Shown: piece after piece, positions 44,184-57,699 of the stretch
Position numbering within the stretch: position 1 is the first letter of the stretch
Layout of the letters: every line of letters begins with the position of its first letter
Made by a program: the position numbers and the translations under genes
Notes under the pieces: model-generated
The model's database searches: none
The model's input: the letters and a program-made list of their open reading frames with translations, nothing else
Told to the model about the DNA's origin: nothing
NCBI GenBank assembly: GCA_021234155.1
Contig: JAJEKV010000002.1
Location: 4,847,795-4,911,794, forward strand
Direction of reading: 5' to 3'
Source of the DNA: Isoetes taiwanensis
Taxonomy: Eukaryota; Streptophyta; Lycopodiopsida; Isoetales; Isoetaceae
Length of the DNA: 64,000 nt

Positions 44184-46582
44184 CCCCCCTGCAGGACTTT
44201 TTCCAGTCTGCCTCTGGTCTTCCTTTCCGCATTTCAAATTCCAGAGGGAAGGGAGGGGCATAGGGCGGGCAGTGATGGTCGTGGCTCGTGCTTCTCTGCC
44301 GGAACCAATCTCTTTACGTTGGTGAGCCATTATTTTTCCCTTCGTCCCCATTAGAGGAACGTTTTCTTCCTTTTCGTCTCCATCTGCATTCAACTAGGAT
44401 CTTTATTCAAGTAGAAAAATGTTGCATGAAAACAATAGCTTTACCACCCAAGTGCCGTCTTTGAAAGAAGCTTTGGCGTTATTGGAGCTCCATAGCAGAA
44501 GAGGAGGTTGCCATGACTCATTGCATCAACGGAAAGCCATCTGAAATTCCTGCATAAAATGTAAGGTCAGTCTTCAATCTTCATATATTTGAGTGATTTG
44601 GACGTTGGCGAGCTTCTGCACAATCATGAAATCAATCGGGCAATAGTTCTGTAGGTCATCTCCTCTAGCATTCTTCTTATTTTTGTCATGTTGAGAGATG
44701 GTAACATGGTAAGCTTCGGCCTCCATAGTTGGGTATATGTATGCTAGATGTCTTTGTTTGCTTAGGCACATGTATGAGCATTAAACTATGATCAGGCTCT
44801 AGATCATTGCACATCTGTCTTATATGGCTATTTCAGAGAAAGGAACAGTTTAAAACTACATTTCCAACCATATGGTTGCAAGCTCTGAAAGAGCTATGAA
44901 GCATAGAAACAAACTAATGTAGAACTAGAACCTCCTCTCTAAAGTGAGTCTCCTTACATCTTCTTTATTAAAATGGGACACTGGGTTGCGTCTAGGCTTC
45001 TGTAGTTCAACTTCGAGTGGGAAGGGAGCAGCATAAGGCGGCGATGGCCCTAGCCCATTACAAGTATTTGATGCTCCTCCCAATCTCATACAATCTGTTG
45101 CAGAAGTATGGTGGTTTGACGTCAATAGAACAGCTCAGATAATATGGATTCGCAAAACTGTGAAGCTATTAAAAAATGGGGAAGAGATCAGCAGTCATTC
45201 GGTGCTTTCGTTTCCATCCGTAATATGTTCTTTTGTGTTATAAACACTTTAATGGAGCTAGCGAGCATCTTTATGGAAGTTTGCAGCAGAGGCAAAACCC
45301 ATGACAAGTAAGACGCGTGGGCTCAGGCATGATAATCTTTCTATATCACAGTCTGTTTACGCTTGGTTGGAAGAATGTCTCATGTAGCATTCACATGGAC
45401 ATGCGAATTTGCCGCTGCTGCAACCACCCCGTTGCAACCAGGCTGGCTTATTTGCTGGTTATGCTCATATGGGTTTCGGTGATGCTTGGTTCCAACTGCA
45501 ATGCCGCTTCAAAAAACCCTGAATGCAGCAGCCATTTGAAGAACAACCATGCTCTAAACGCAACAGCCAAATTCACGCAATGGGTTCAGCGTGGCAGTGG
45601 ACGAGCTTGAAGCCGCTTTGAAGCCTGCTGTGATGAGCTCCTGCTGCTTCAAAAAAAGTCATTCATGTGAATGCTCCATTAGACTAGTTTTCATGAACCT
45701 CTTTGCTTGCAGCAGGTTTGGGCCACGCCCGAGCGAAATATATGTAGAACTTGGTTTCAAGGGAAATGGTGCTGCCTATTCTGGCATGAGGTCCAAATCC
45801 TCTTAGGATGCAATCTGTGAAGTTAGTTCTATTATTAGTGAATGGTAACATGACCATGTCTGTGTTGACTTGCATGCTGACTTCGTGCAATGGTTTAGGA
45901 ATCATATGGTGACGTGAAAAAGGGTGTTTGACCCATCACAAATTGTGTAGATGGTGGAGAATGTAGCATAGGGAATATTAATTAGCATATTATGCAAATC
46001 AATGGCCATGATTTCACGATAATAAGAAACAAGCGATATAATCTTTAGGATCGCTTTGTTAAGGGAAGCATCAATCTCACATTTCCACACTATTCCCTCT
46101 TACTCTTGCTTGCGTCATACCCGCCGTAGCCGTTCCGTTTGCCTCTGTTCAATCACCCATTATCAAAATAGTGCTCAAAGTGGTTTGTTTTTCCATTCTG
46201 TTGGGTTCAGACTCCGAGCGACCACAAGTTCCAAGCCAATGATGAGATCCTCGCCAAGATGAAGCTCCCAAGATTCTTTGCCTTAATCCTATAGGAGATG
46301 GATCAACCTACCAAGGATAGCATTGTCCGAAAACAACTTCACAGTACATTAGAATGCATTAGTTTCTAGTGCCCCTGAAATTGAGGATACAAAATCCAAG
46401 CTGTCATGGCACAAGTGAGTTCTAATATCCACCTTGGACTTGGTTATCAAGTACCTTCTCTTTTACTCTGCACAGATACTGGCATCAGTCAACAATATTG
46501 TCTATGGCTCCATCAAAGAGGCGCAACCATAATTGGGCAGAATTTGTCTTCTGAAGAATGGAAGGAGGGTTGAGCAGGCCAT

Positions 46583-46758
46583 AAGGACATACTAAAAAAC
46601 AAAACAAAACAGACTTACTCTGGCCAGCTACTTCAAAATCATCAATTGGATTCTGGCTCAAAGATGGATTAAGGACATACTAAAAAGCAAAACAAAACAG
46701 ACTTACTCTGGCCAGCTACTTCAAAATCATCAATTGGATTCTGGCTCAAAGATGGATT
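46583..46758. repeat. 88-bp tandem duplication
   Basis: 46,583-46,670 and 46,671-46,758 are almost identical and abut head to tail (start 'aaggacatactaaa', end 'ctcaaagatggatt'). It appears to be a recent local duplication. Confidence 0.92.
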
Positions 46759-46977
46759 TGAACTTGGTCATATGGATCCTATCCAACAACTCTTGAATAT
46801 ATTTGTTGTGTAAATAAGATGAATGCCTTCAGGTTCCTGCCAAGCTTCCACACTCAAAAACAGAAATGTAGCACTCTCAAATCTGTGATTTTAAAGCTTT
46901 CACTAAACATTCCTTATTTGTTCCAAAATCAAGTGCATTTCAGTCACCATGTCATTTACATATAAGGTCTATAGATC

Positions 46978-47700
46978 TTATTCCTCTTTGTTTTGTAAGA
47001 AGGGTTTGGAACTTGCAGTATCCTTGTGAAATCGTCTATTTGCTAATATTGTGGCATGCCACATCTCACGCTTGTTCCAGACCATGCAAGCTCTTCTCAA
47101 GCTTCCTCCTGCTTTGACAAGGTCTTTTGGCTGTTCCATGTAAATCCGCTCATTAACATCACAAAAATCTAGTCTGCCAAAGTGGCCAGTGTTTGTTAGC
47201 AGCCAATGCATACCAAACTAGCTTTGTGTATAATCTGCTTGGTATGATACATCCATCCTGTGTCTTGCTTTAGAAGCATAGAACACTCAGTTCTCCATAG
47301 CTTTGACCCAATTTGGGTCTGCAGCCACCTTCTGCATGAAGTAAAATCAGCACGATCGATTACCTTGGCTATGACCAACTGTGATAACTTGATGAAAGGC
47401 TACTATTTGATTGAGTCTTCATCAAGGAGAAGATTCATCATGTGATGCGGAAAATGACAGTGGTATATTAATTCTGATAACTGCTCTAAAAGGATAATAC
47501 ACACTTTGACATAAATTCTTAGCTGCATTTGAGCGCGATATTCTCCATCTTCTACAAATTGTATGCTCTTGGATTTGAAAGCCAGAATTAGAGGGCTCCC
47601 AACCCTTTTTATTATAGCCCCATTTAAAGTGCGTTTAATGGCCATGTGGACTGACTTACCGAATTGGTTCCATAGTATAGCCAAGCTCTTAAACACTCTT
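46978..47700 (-). mobile_element. Ty1/copia retrotransposon pol fragment
   Basis: On the minus strand, split frames give an 'LAANKHWPLWQ' segment, then DVNERIYMEQPKDLVKAG and KLEKSLHGLEQA. These match the copia reverse transcriptase order 'vkaAFLhGdL.EeiYMeQPeGF...vCrLkKSLYGLKQaP'. Upstream (to about 47,700) a further open segment (GSPLILAFKSKSIQFVEDGE) resembles the linker before the RT. Stops and frameshifts throughout; no LTRs identified. Confidence 0.7.
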
Positions 47701-47972
47701 AAGTCTTGGGTTCTCCATATTCTACAAACTGTATGCTCTTGGATGTCTCTTTTTCCTTTTTTTCGTTTTTTTTTTTACATGACATTGGAGAAGGGCATGG
47801 TACAACAGGGATTATTTAGAAATTAAATAATAAATGGAAGAAGGCATTTGGCACGTGTGGTATAAAATGGAAAAGAATCAAATAATGAATAAACGTTTAT
47901 AAGGAGACGACTGGTGAAAGTCGTTAGGCTAGATAATACTGAACCTGGCTGCCTGCAAATTCACAACTAATG

Positions 47973-50900
47973 CTATATTCTGAGAAAATTTAGATTAGAG
48001 CAAATTCCCCTGGGGTCATCAGCTTCTTCCCTCACCCCTTGTGGGTCTTCTCTTACAGGAAGAGCCAACACACCTCTCAGACTCCACTCTTTCTCCACAG
48101 AAGCCAGAGCCATGGACCCAATAGTAATGGCAAAGACAGCATCAAAACCTCCAGCTCCAGGAACGCCAGCAAATATCACTCCATTCAGGCCCATAGTCGC
48201 ATCCAGTAATCCGGTCTGAAAAGGTGGCTCTATCTGCAGGAAGCATATCCCAAAAATGTTATATCAAATAACAAAGACATTGAGTTTAATACTTCATGGG
48301 TGCACATACCGGTACACCTGCATCTTCACCCACTTGCCTTAACATGCACCTAACCTTTTCAAAGGCATGCCTGAGTTCAATCAATCTTTTGACAACATCC
48401 TTCTCAGAGCTCGAGTTCCACTTTTGACCTTCCCACTGCACAGATACATTTTAAGGGGTCATTACTTGATAAAGAAAACGAACCAGTAAGAGCATGTCCC
48501 ATTTCCTGAAGTTCTGAGACTTAGAATATCATCCCGTAAAAGTGATGGCCCATACCTGCTTGGCTGGGCATGTACTGCACTTCTCCAGAACAGCAACATA
48601 AGCACTATTTGCCACCGATGATAACTGTTTTAAATGAGAAAAAGCTTCTTCAACAGCCTTGTTAGCTTCTGCCAGATCTCTCCAGGCTCGTTCAGACCTT
48701 TCAACCTCTCTCTTGCGCCAAGAAAGTACAGCACCTACCATTGAGGGTGTATGGCAACCACCAAATCCTGGCTCACCTAAGATCTGTGTACCATCATTAC
48801 TCTTGGTGGAAACACATAAACTTGAACCTTTCTTTCTTTGGCAACTTCTATCAGAATGAATATATTTCTTGTATAAACAATGCAATAAACAAAGTACTAA
48901 AGAAAAGGGTATGCATGTTATCGAGAGTACTCAATAAACTGCATCAAAGCAACTGAACATCAATGGCATCGTAGAAGCACAACAATAGAACCGAATGCGG
49001 AAAAAGAACCAATCAGTTTTAGACAATGAGAATTCTCACCAAGTGAAGAGATGGTGGAAGTGCATATTCTTTCTTCTCATGGTCCCAGTTCCCATTTAGT
49101 ATCAAGGGCACACCTTCAACCGGAGACAACAAATCTCCTAAAGCCTACATCACAGCAGAAGAGAAAAGCATAACAATAGCTCTAGACAACCTAGGAAAAT
49201 AACAGCTGTGGAAATAGAGCATTAACCTTTCATGGATTCACTTTATAACTAGCATATGCGAGCAACTATATTATATTTTAAATTCAAGGGAGTTTCAGAA
49301 TATATGTCCTGAGGCAAGTAGTGTTCTACAGTTCTTTTTGTCAGCTTCATCATTATTCATTTTTTAATTCATGTTGTTTTAAGGCGGAAAATGTGATAAT
49401 ATACTTGAACTGAAGATAACACCGATGGCGAAAAACGAACATAACGTTGACTACCAAACACTGCCGAACTAACATCAAATCCACTTCCTACTTTCCCTTG
49501 CGCAGAACAATGCGCAGCTTGTGCCACTGAATGCACAATATATAGGCTCCCTTCATCACACCTAACATTTTGAGATTCCAGTGAAGGAAGGTTGATAACT
49601 CCCAAGTATGCCATAATGCATGCAACTGTGGCTGTTGTCATGGCAGCCGATGAACCTAGGCCTGTCTTTGCCACTTCAGGTGCCAATGCTTTATCATGAC
49701 CATTGTTCTCTGCACTGTTCCGTGTGATTGCAGCAAATGGTGGAAGGGACGCAAGGCTATGTGAGGTCAAAGGAAGTCCTTCTGCTTCCACCTGGAATAT
49801 TAAGATATTAGCAATATAAAGAGAATAACGAAAACAAACTCATTCTTATCAAATTACACAAATCTTTATCCTCTTCAGGTGTATTGTGACTATACTTTTG
49901 TACATCTCAGTTAAGATAGCCTACACATATTGATAAGTAATGACCATACTTCATGAGCTCCATCCTTCTTGGAAGAATTGGTTCAGAACCTATGCATAAC
50001 TTCTAACACAAACAATATCCCATCTATATAACTACTCTATCCAACAATGTAGAAACATGAAAATTCAAAAATTATGAAGACCTGTTTTCTGAAAGAATAG
50101 AACTCGTTGTCACCCAATATAGTAATTTCAAGGCCTGCAAAATTTGATAAAAATGCATAAAACGTTTCTTCAATCATCAGTATTAAATAAACAACAATGA
50201 AGTTGTGAAACGAGAATAGGTCTGTAGCAGACAAACAAAACTGACTCTTCAGCCAAAACTTAGCCTAAGCTTCCATGTCATACTTGTTACAGATAGTATT
50301 TGGAATATATTCAAACTATTATATGTTGTTAAACAAGAAGGCATACCATGGAGCAACAGCTTCTGAAGATTGCCCCTCTTAGAGACATCATTAGCAACGA
50401 TGGTTTTTGCAGCTGCAACTCCTAATTGAATAGCTTGTTCCACAAATACATTGCCTGAATCGCTGCGTTCATTAAATTATTTAGTTTGTTTCAGTCTTAG
50501 ATGATAAAAATAAGGCAATTGTAGACAACACTGTAAAAATGTGGTTAAAAATCTTAAGTGTGAAGACAAAAGTAAAACCAGTCTATACATCAGGGCAATG
50601 CCGAACAAGCATAGGAACAAGCTTTCGTTGTCAACAAGTTAGCAGAGCACATATAGTACAGCAAAATGATCCTCATGAACTGCACCATGCTTGTGGTATT
50701 GATCTGCCATGTCTATGGGAGTTATATGCTGTGCATGGGTCCTTATCTATTACCGAAGGCTCTGTAAAGGTTGGCTGAAATGGATTCTACTTGCCAAACG
50801 CCAGTTCTCTAATGCCTTTAGTGACTACCTATCTAAATTGGAATAGTGACTATACCTGATGTTAAAAGTTTATCCATTTTCATAAATTAAACATTGTACC

Positions 50901-51301
50901 TGGAAGTATTCTGCAGACTGCACTTTGAAAGAGAGAGCTTGTATGTAGTTTCTTTATTGAGCTGAGGAGATATAACTTTTACATCCGTCCAAGACTGCGT
51001 CAACCAATTTGTCCTTTGGTCAGATCCGATTATATACAAACAGATTCACTACAATGTCTAAATATTTACCCAAGACCAGCTTTCTGGAGGAATTTCCTCT
51101 ACGAGCGGCTTCAAGATTGTATAAAACCTAGCGGATGTTGATAACACTAGACCTGCATGGGGCCGATCAAGGATTAAGTAGGCCCCAGTGATCAGGACCT
51201 TACCAGGAGCCGATACTACTCTGTGTATAAAACTTCACTTTGATCAGCAAGCAAGCATAGTAGTCATAAGCATTAAAACTGTACCTTGAAGGGGGAGGCA
51301 T
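47973..51301 (-). CDS. PMK: Phosphomevalonate kinase, ten exons
   Basis: This enzyme phosphorylates mevalonate-5-phosphate with ATP to the diphosphate in the isoprenoid (mevalonate) pathway. Exons: 51,301-51,285; 51,220-51,070; 50,994-50,900; 50,462-50,347; 50,134-50,082; 49,791-49,405; 49,144-49,040; 48,783-48,556; 48,435-48,310; 48,233-47,973. All introns are GT-AG and phases join to 512 codons plus TAG. The start MPPPSRVVSAPGKVLITGAY is split by the first intron after only 17 coding bases. GHMP-kinase motifs are visible: APGKVLITGAY (about residue 10), KTGLGSSAAM (about 188-195, phosphate loop) and GVPGAGGFDA (about 449-457). GSGFDVSSAVFGSQRYVRFS and GCHTPSMVGAV fit plant PMK. There is no targeting peptide, so it is cytosolic or peroxisomal as in other plants. 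It looks intact. Confidence 0.97.
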
Positions 51302-53150
51302 TGGAAATGCAATTGGTGTCTTCAATCAATGGTTAGCCAAATTGTAGAAAAGTTTTTCGCCAGGAAAATAGGACAAGAAATATTCATGACAACAAACAAC
51401 CACCCTTATACAATGAAACCTTTCCAAGTTTCATTATTAAAAAAACACAATGAAACCTTTCCAAGTTTCATTATGGAAACATTTCCAAATTTCCTTGAAA
51501 TCCGGAAAGGTTTCCTGACTGAAGCACGAAAGGGTTTCCATAAAAATATAATTTTTTGGGTGGAAAATATCCACCGTTAATTAATTCTTAGAATCAAATT
51601 CTTACGGCTATTCTTATCAAATTCTTATGGCTATTCTTGAAAGGGGAAATTTTTTTTGTTCTTAGCTCTTACAGAGAAGGGTTTCCTTGGAGTTCCGCTT
51701 CAATTTTTGGGTTGCCCCTAAGGGGGCAAACCCTTGTTTATGTGGGTTTATGGCATATTTCAAGTATATGCCAGTATATACATGGGATATGCTAATGACT
51801 GTTAAAAACCCACTGTTGGCGGTAAATGCTCGGTCATTTATGTTGCAGGGAAGCCCCTCTGGAAACCGGTTAACTTGTAGCTCCAGAACACTCCAAAATG
51901 CCGGAACATCTGCAACAGATTGCTTGTCGTACCTATTATAGGTCCTAAGATCCACCTTCCTCCACGACTCTTTCATTTTTTGTCTCTACGAGGAATAGAA
52001 GGGCATGTATGGTGCATATGGCATGGCATGGGAAGAACCAATGGCTAAAAAAGCGGGGGCGGCAAAACGGTTTTTGTCGCTCCAAATGGATTTGCAAAAA
52101 CAGTGTAGTGGTTTTGGATTGTCGGGTTCTATTTGAAGCCGTTTTGTTCCGAGGAATGCGATTTATGTCCATTCTCTTGTCGTTTCTTTGTCCAAGCCTA
52201 TTGCTGCAATTTTTCTTGAAGAATCTTAAGCTTTGCCTATTCCTTGGTTTCCTCGTACTTTAAGTCTTTGCAAGCATGTGTAGATATTGGTCCTCTGTTA
52301 GCTTAATTTTATGGTGTTACAGGGCTAATAACCTCGCATGGCAAAAACTTTAGACATCCGGAAGTGACTTGAATGTGTTATATCAGATATTGAATGCAAG
52401 TGGCTATGCACCTATTACACATGTTCCATTGAAATCGATTGAGATACTATTATTGCCACCTTTGTCACTAATTTTTGAGATCTTTTTCCAAAACTCAGTA
52501 TGTCACCCATTGATTCCTTTCTATATAATTAGAGTTTTTTTCTGAGAATAGCGACCTCTAATCCAATATTACGAACTAATTTAACCCATTCATTTATAAA
52601 TCTCATATTATTTCCATGTCTTGACATTACGCTCATAATATTTTGCACTACTTTAGTTGCATATCTACTTTGCTTGCATAATCTTTAGGATGCTTTATGG
52701 CATTTTCCATCCACACGTTAGATGTCTAAAGTGATATAAAGCTGAGCTTATATGCAAGTTCCTATTTGCAATTCTTGAGCTTAAATGCAAGTTTCGTTTT
52801 GCAATTTCCTCTGCGCAAATAATTTCAATCTTTCAAGGCTAAAGATACCTCGGCCAACTTTAGCCTATTCCATGACATGGTTAAAATATAATCAACATTG
52901 TATTCACTTATGAAGATGCATAGGACATATGCCTTGAATTGAACAAATAACACCATTGCTAACAAAGTTGATGTTGATTTTGGGTTTAAAAGTAGAGAAA
53001 GGCGACTCTTTAAGAAGTGTGAAGAAACGTCGTCCCCGAAAATCGGGCAATTGGTGAGAAGGATATGGATGGTAGGTGTCAGTTTTTGGCTAACACACTT
53101 ATTGTCATGGCTGCACTTTATTAAATGAAAGTTTTGTGATATCCACGATT
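51302..53150. other. Upstream of PMK; repeat remnants
   Basis: Short tandem repeats occur right upstream of PMK: 'aatgaaacctttccaagttt' twice (51,412-51,475) and 'caaattcttayggctattctt' twice (51,592-51,640). 51,660-51,960 looks like an old repeat (GC-balanced, open on both strands). No gene was recognised. Confidence 0.4.
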
Positions 53151-55640
53151 CCAAAAACTTGCACTTTATGAAGCGAAACCGGTTCTTTGAAAAGATATTT
53201 GAAGCTCGTATAAATAATGTATTCCATTTTGGCTACACATTAGAGGCATCAATAGAAGGAAAGCAATTCCGGTGGGATTACGTTTTCATACAAACCGGGA
53301 TTTACACATGCGGTTCATTCTTACTTATCTCGGTGGGTCAAAAGTATTTCCAATAAAATATGTTAATAAATTAACAATTTGTTCCTAAGGTTGTTTCCAT
53401 TAGGTGAAACTATTTTCGGGGAAGCAAAGGAGGAAGAAATATCACCGAGAAAATGAGGGAGGTCGAAAAGAAGATGTGAGTTGCACGCTCAAAACTGTTC
53501 CCGAAATGATCAAACAGTTCTATATCACAGTGCGAGCATGGAAATATGATGTTTGGTTACCCAGATCTACTGAGTATGATCAAAGCATCCGTGAGTGTCT
53601 TAATTTGGTTGCGTAGCGATTGCTACCTCCCTAAGTTAAAAGTTTACGGTTTTTCTCGATTCATGATTTTCGGATGTTTGCAAACACACATGTTCCTTTG
53701 CAAGACCCAATGCAAACATCCAATAATCAATTTTGCTCCTCCTCCGGCACCCTGTTAAATTATGAAAGCCGGATGTATGCGATGCGCGCTCCATCATCGC
53801 ATTACCGGGTAATTAGATAGTTCTTTTGGTAATATGTTTTTGGTTGCTTTCTATGTCAACCTCATGGTGAGGCCAATTACCATCGACGCATCATTCTTTT
53901 CGCATTTGCATCATTTTTTCGTGGAACCGATGAATTCTTTGAGGAGGAGGCCGATGAGAACATGACCCGACAAGTTGAGTCTTAATAATTTTGACCAAAT
54001 GAGGTGGGATCGCATGCATGTGCTTTCTACTTTAGCGATGACCCTACTACATACAACATTTTACAACCTTCCTCACGGTTTGTCTTTCTGCACTAGGCTT
54101 GTATTTTAGCCTTGGGGTTTATCATCATGGCTAGTTTGTACATAAGGACAAATCTAACCAAGTGTCAGAAAAAGCTAGAGGGGATGAGATAGTTTGTATA
54201 TGCAACAAATGTATGTTTTCAATTCATCCAATTTGTTTTTATTCTTGGTTTGACATGAACGTGTGGGCTCTACAATCCAATCAAGGTGGTCCATGTTATA
54301 CAACATTGTGATATAAATCATTGTAAATGTGAGCCTCTGCAATCTAACTAAAAGTGGTCTATATGTTCTTTGTAAATGAATGATCACAACACAATCTCTT
54401 TTTTCTAATCATTAGACACACCAACACCCAATCCCATTATGAACATTTTACCATTATAAACATTTTTTCTCACGAAGTGCATGACTTGTTTAGGATATGT
54501 CTAGACAACATTTTCCGCAATTTTGGAATCCAACCCAGATAAGTCAACTGAACTAAATAGAGAATAGAGAGCCTAATATATCTGACTAATTCATGTTGTC
54601 TTGTAATATCATATACCCGATCACAAAAATGGGCCAATAACTTCGCGTGCACGAGCTCATAATTAGCTTAGTTTCTTGGTGACATACTCATGTGGTAATT
54701 CAGCCCGCCGGCTGCTTCCATTCGACCATAGCCTTTGCCAATGCATAGAGGCTGTTGAGCTGCACATATTACGGTTTTTAGCATTTGGAATTTGTAGTAT
54801 AACTTCTTAACAAAACTTTGTCAAGAATTGTACCAGAATTATAGTTGCAACAACAACATTGAAGATGCACGTGTTACAATGTTCTTATCATTGACCTAGT
54901 AGAAGCAAAAAAGATGGGGACGTGACGGGGTGGGTTCAAACATTAAGTACTAGTAGAGGCGCATTTTCATGGTTCGTACATATTATCAAAGCATTGCCGC
55001 GATGGGACAAAGCCATAATCATTCACGCATTGTTAAATTCATTGTGCAAGATCCGCTGGTTAGGAATGCAATTATCAATCAAGATTAATTTGTCTATGTT
55101 GATTTTGACTCCTTTACTGCAAGAATCCACATGTCATGAGTTAGCACGAGTTTGAGATATTCGATAGGATGACAGAGATGCTAACTTTATAGCTCAACAA
55201 AACTTCTTACGATATTGCTCCTTGTACTCATGCTATCACTTCTTACGCTCATCGTCAAACGTTATTACTACCTTCATCATTCACGGGCCTAGCAACGTTA
55301 ATATGATTGCTCTAAATGGGAATACTACCACCCTCAGAGCCAATATTGCTTCTTCATCTAGAAATCCGGGTCCAAGTTACATTAAGAAACGATAAAATGA
55401 CTAGCTTGAATTGTCCAACAATTCTAAATTCATAATCTTGCTATCAATCGAAAAATTCATTTGTTTGTATTCTAGCATGACGGATACTTAAAACACGGTC
55501 AAAGAGGCTACTTACAACTTTTTATATCGGTTGAGACAACAAAGATGCTTGTAGAAGCTCGTTCAACTAAAGTCATATGCTTCATATGCATTATAAATAC
55601 ATGTCCCGCAGACAAGCTTTTATATAGTTTTAAGCAAAAC
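53151..55640. other. No recognised gene; exon-like scraps
   Basis: Protein-like short stretches occur on the plus strand (for example SSGTLLNYESRMYAMRAPSS near 53,740-53,800 and TDEFFEEEADENMTRQVES near 53,930-53,985), separated by stops and frame changes. They may be remnants of a transposable-element gene. I cannot name a family. Confidence 0.3.
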
Positions 55641-56520
55641 AATAGCACTTTTGGGCAAATATTTAAAAGCATAGTTAAAAACATCTTACCGTTTGCCCGC
55701 GGGCCTACTTTACCACGTCGGTTTTTTGAGTAATCCGCTATAACACCGCGAACGCAGGGCGTTTTGAAACCGATGAACCACCGGCGTGGTTCAGCTTTTG
55801 AAACACCGTGAGCCCGGGAGAACAGCGGCCGTTGTTTTTCTAGTTTTCAGAGATAAGGGTTAACGGTTGTGTTCTAGCTTGAAACGGCGAGTTGTGGCAG
55901 AGCAACGGCCGTGGTTCTCAAATCCGATGCCTCTGTGATAGATTTTTTCCGCTTACGTTTCCCCGTTCTTCCATTTTTTCGGCACGTACTACTCTCTTAC
56001 GGAAGCTCAGGAGACCTTGCTTTCGCCTGGACTACTCTGCCTTTTGCTTTTCGCCTGGACTGCTTTCGCCTAGACTGCTCTGGTTTGTGTGGCTGGAGTT
56101 TTGGTGGTGTTAGGTGTTGTGTCTGGCCGGATTGAGATGCCAGGATGAGATATCTGGCCGGAAATCTGATGCGGGATTGAAGCATCCGTCAATATCTTTA
56201 TCAATATTCAGCATCTGTTTCAAGCATCTGTCAATATCTGTTAATAATATACATTTCATTGAAGTATACGGCCGGACATCATTTTGCATTGAAAATTTAT
56301 CCGTTGAAGGTTTTGAGAAGGGCATTGAAGCCTGTGTCTTCTGCTCTGGACATCAACAATCCTACAATACAAACAGATAAGGAAATATATAATGCCATAG
56401 TCGATTCTACAGGGCAGATAAAGAAACATTGTATAATATATCTTACTGTCACACCATCAGGTCAGTTCTTCTACAGTGGAAATTTCCTTTTTGAATTTTG
56501 CTAAAATTTCTTTTTTTTTA
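55641..56520. other. GC-richer repeat-like segment
   Basis: 55,700-56,110 is GC-richer than its flanks, with words such as 'ttttgaaaccgatgaaccac', 'agcggccgttg' and two 'cgcctggactgct' copies (56,030-56,075). It could be an LTR or other old element; no ends were found. Confidence 0.3.
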
Positions 56521-57424
56521 TATATATTTTAGAAACTTTAAGTATTTTAAAGAATATTTCCGTGTTATTCGTTTCCGTGTTCTGTTGCCGTTTCCGTTTT
56601 CTAAAATTTGGGGAGCCGTTGCGTTTCCCGTGGCCGTGTTTCGTAACTATGATTTAAAGTCACATGACGCAATAAATGTAACTAGGCCTCACTTTCATGC
56701 ATTCATCGTCTGCAAAAAGGCTATCGTTCTCGGGAAGAGGGAGGGAGGGAGCGAGGGAGAGGGCCAATTCCCATAAAGTTATGGTATCAAGTATTCTATT
56801 GTATAGAAGTAGCAATTTAAATTGATTGTCAAAACATGACTTTGAACTATGATTTAAGCCTCTTCACCCTCCGGTCATGGAGGGCAACCCTCCGTGCGCA
56901 GCACCTTGTTTTTTCTGCTTTGGGATCAAGGCATACATGCTCTACATGTTCCTCTGTAAACTGCGAAAATATTTGTCTTCCTCTGTAAACTACATTTAGA
57001 ATGCTTTGATTTATAATGTTTTTTTTAAGTTTGATATTGACAAAGGCAGATTTGATTTTAAAATGTTTTTTTTTTTAAGTTTGATATTGGCAGAGGCAGA
57101 GGCAGGTTTTTAACCTTATGAGGGCCTGTTTTTGAGCTACAGCTTGGAGCAGAAAACGAGGTTAGACAAATTTCTCCATCTTGTCCATTATAGTTGTTTT
57201 TGGATGCAATTAGGAGATAAATAATTGCATCTAATTCCTTGAAGATTAGCTTAATTCCAGTGAATAAATTTTGAATCCTTTTCATCTTGAATGCTTGAAG
57301 GTGGAACGCACTTATCAATTGGGCAGATCATCAATCTTCTTCGAAGTTTTTATTTCCATTGAAAAATATTAGAAATGCTTGGGTTTTGAAGCAATCAAAC
57401 CCAGAACTTTACATGTAACATGTT

Positions 57425-57690
57425 TAAATATGTAGCATAATAACAGGGGGTTTCCTTTGTGTTTTTGTACGCTTTTCACAAAGGTTTTCCTAAGATTTTA
57501 TGACGTATTCAAATGGATGTACTAATGCGTACATCTAGAGTGCACTATTTCTTAGTCGTTGATTTAGGTTTTTTTTTCCAATGGTCCAACATCCAAGGGC
57601 TCACAACAAAAGCCCTCTTTTTATTTTAGTTGCCATTTTCAGAGTTTTGCATGCAAGCATCGTGCCATCATGTTTTAGGGTTATTTTAGG
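57425..57690. repeat. Dispersed repeat A, copy 2
   Basis: Diverged copy of 265-500 in the same orientation (shared 'tagcataata', 'gtttttgtac', 'gtacatctagagtgcac', 'caatggtc', 'tgttttagggtt'). Confidence 0.6.
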
Positions 57691-57699
57691 GTTAGGAAG

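Larger units (their letters stand above)
43250..46960. other. No intact gene; repeat remnants
   Basis: 43,740-44,040 contains a repeated 'agccagccccgccattgt' (about 43,922 and 43,940) and LTR-like sequence. 44,150-44,185 has a strong palindrome. The rest is mixed sequence with short motif-free frames on both strands. Confidence 0.4.
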
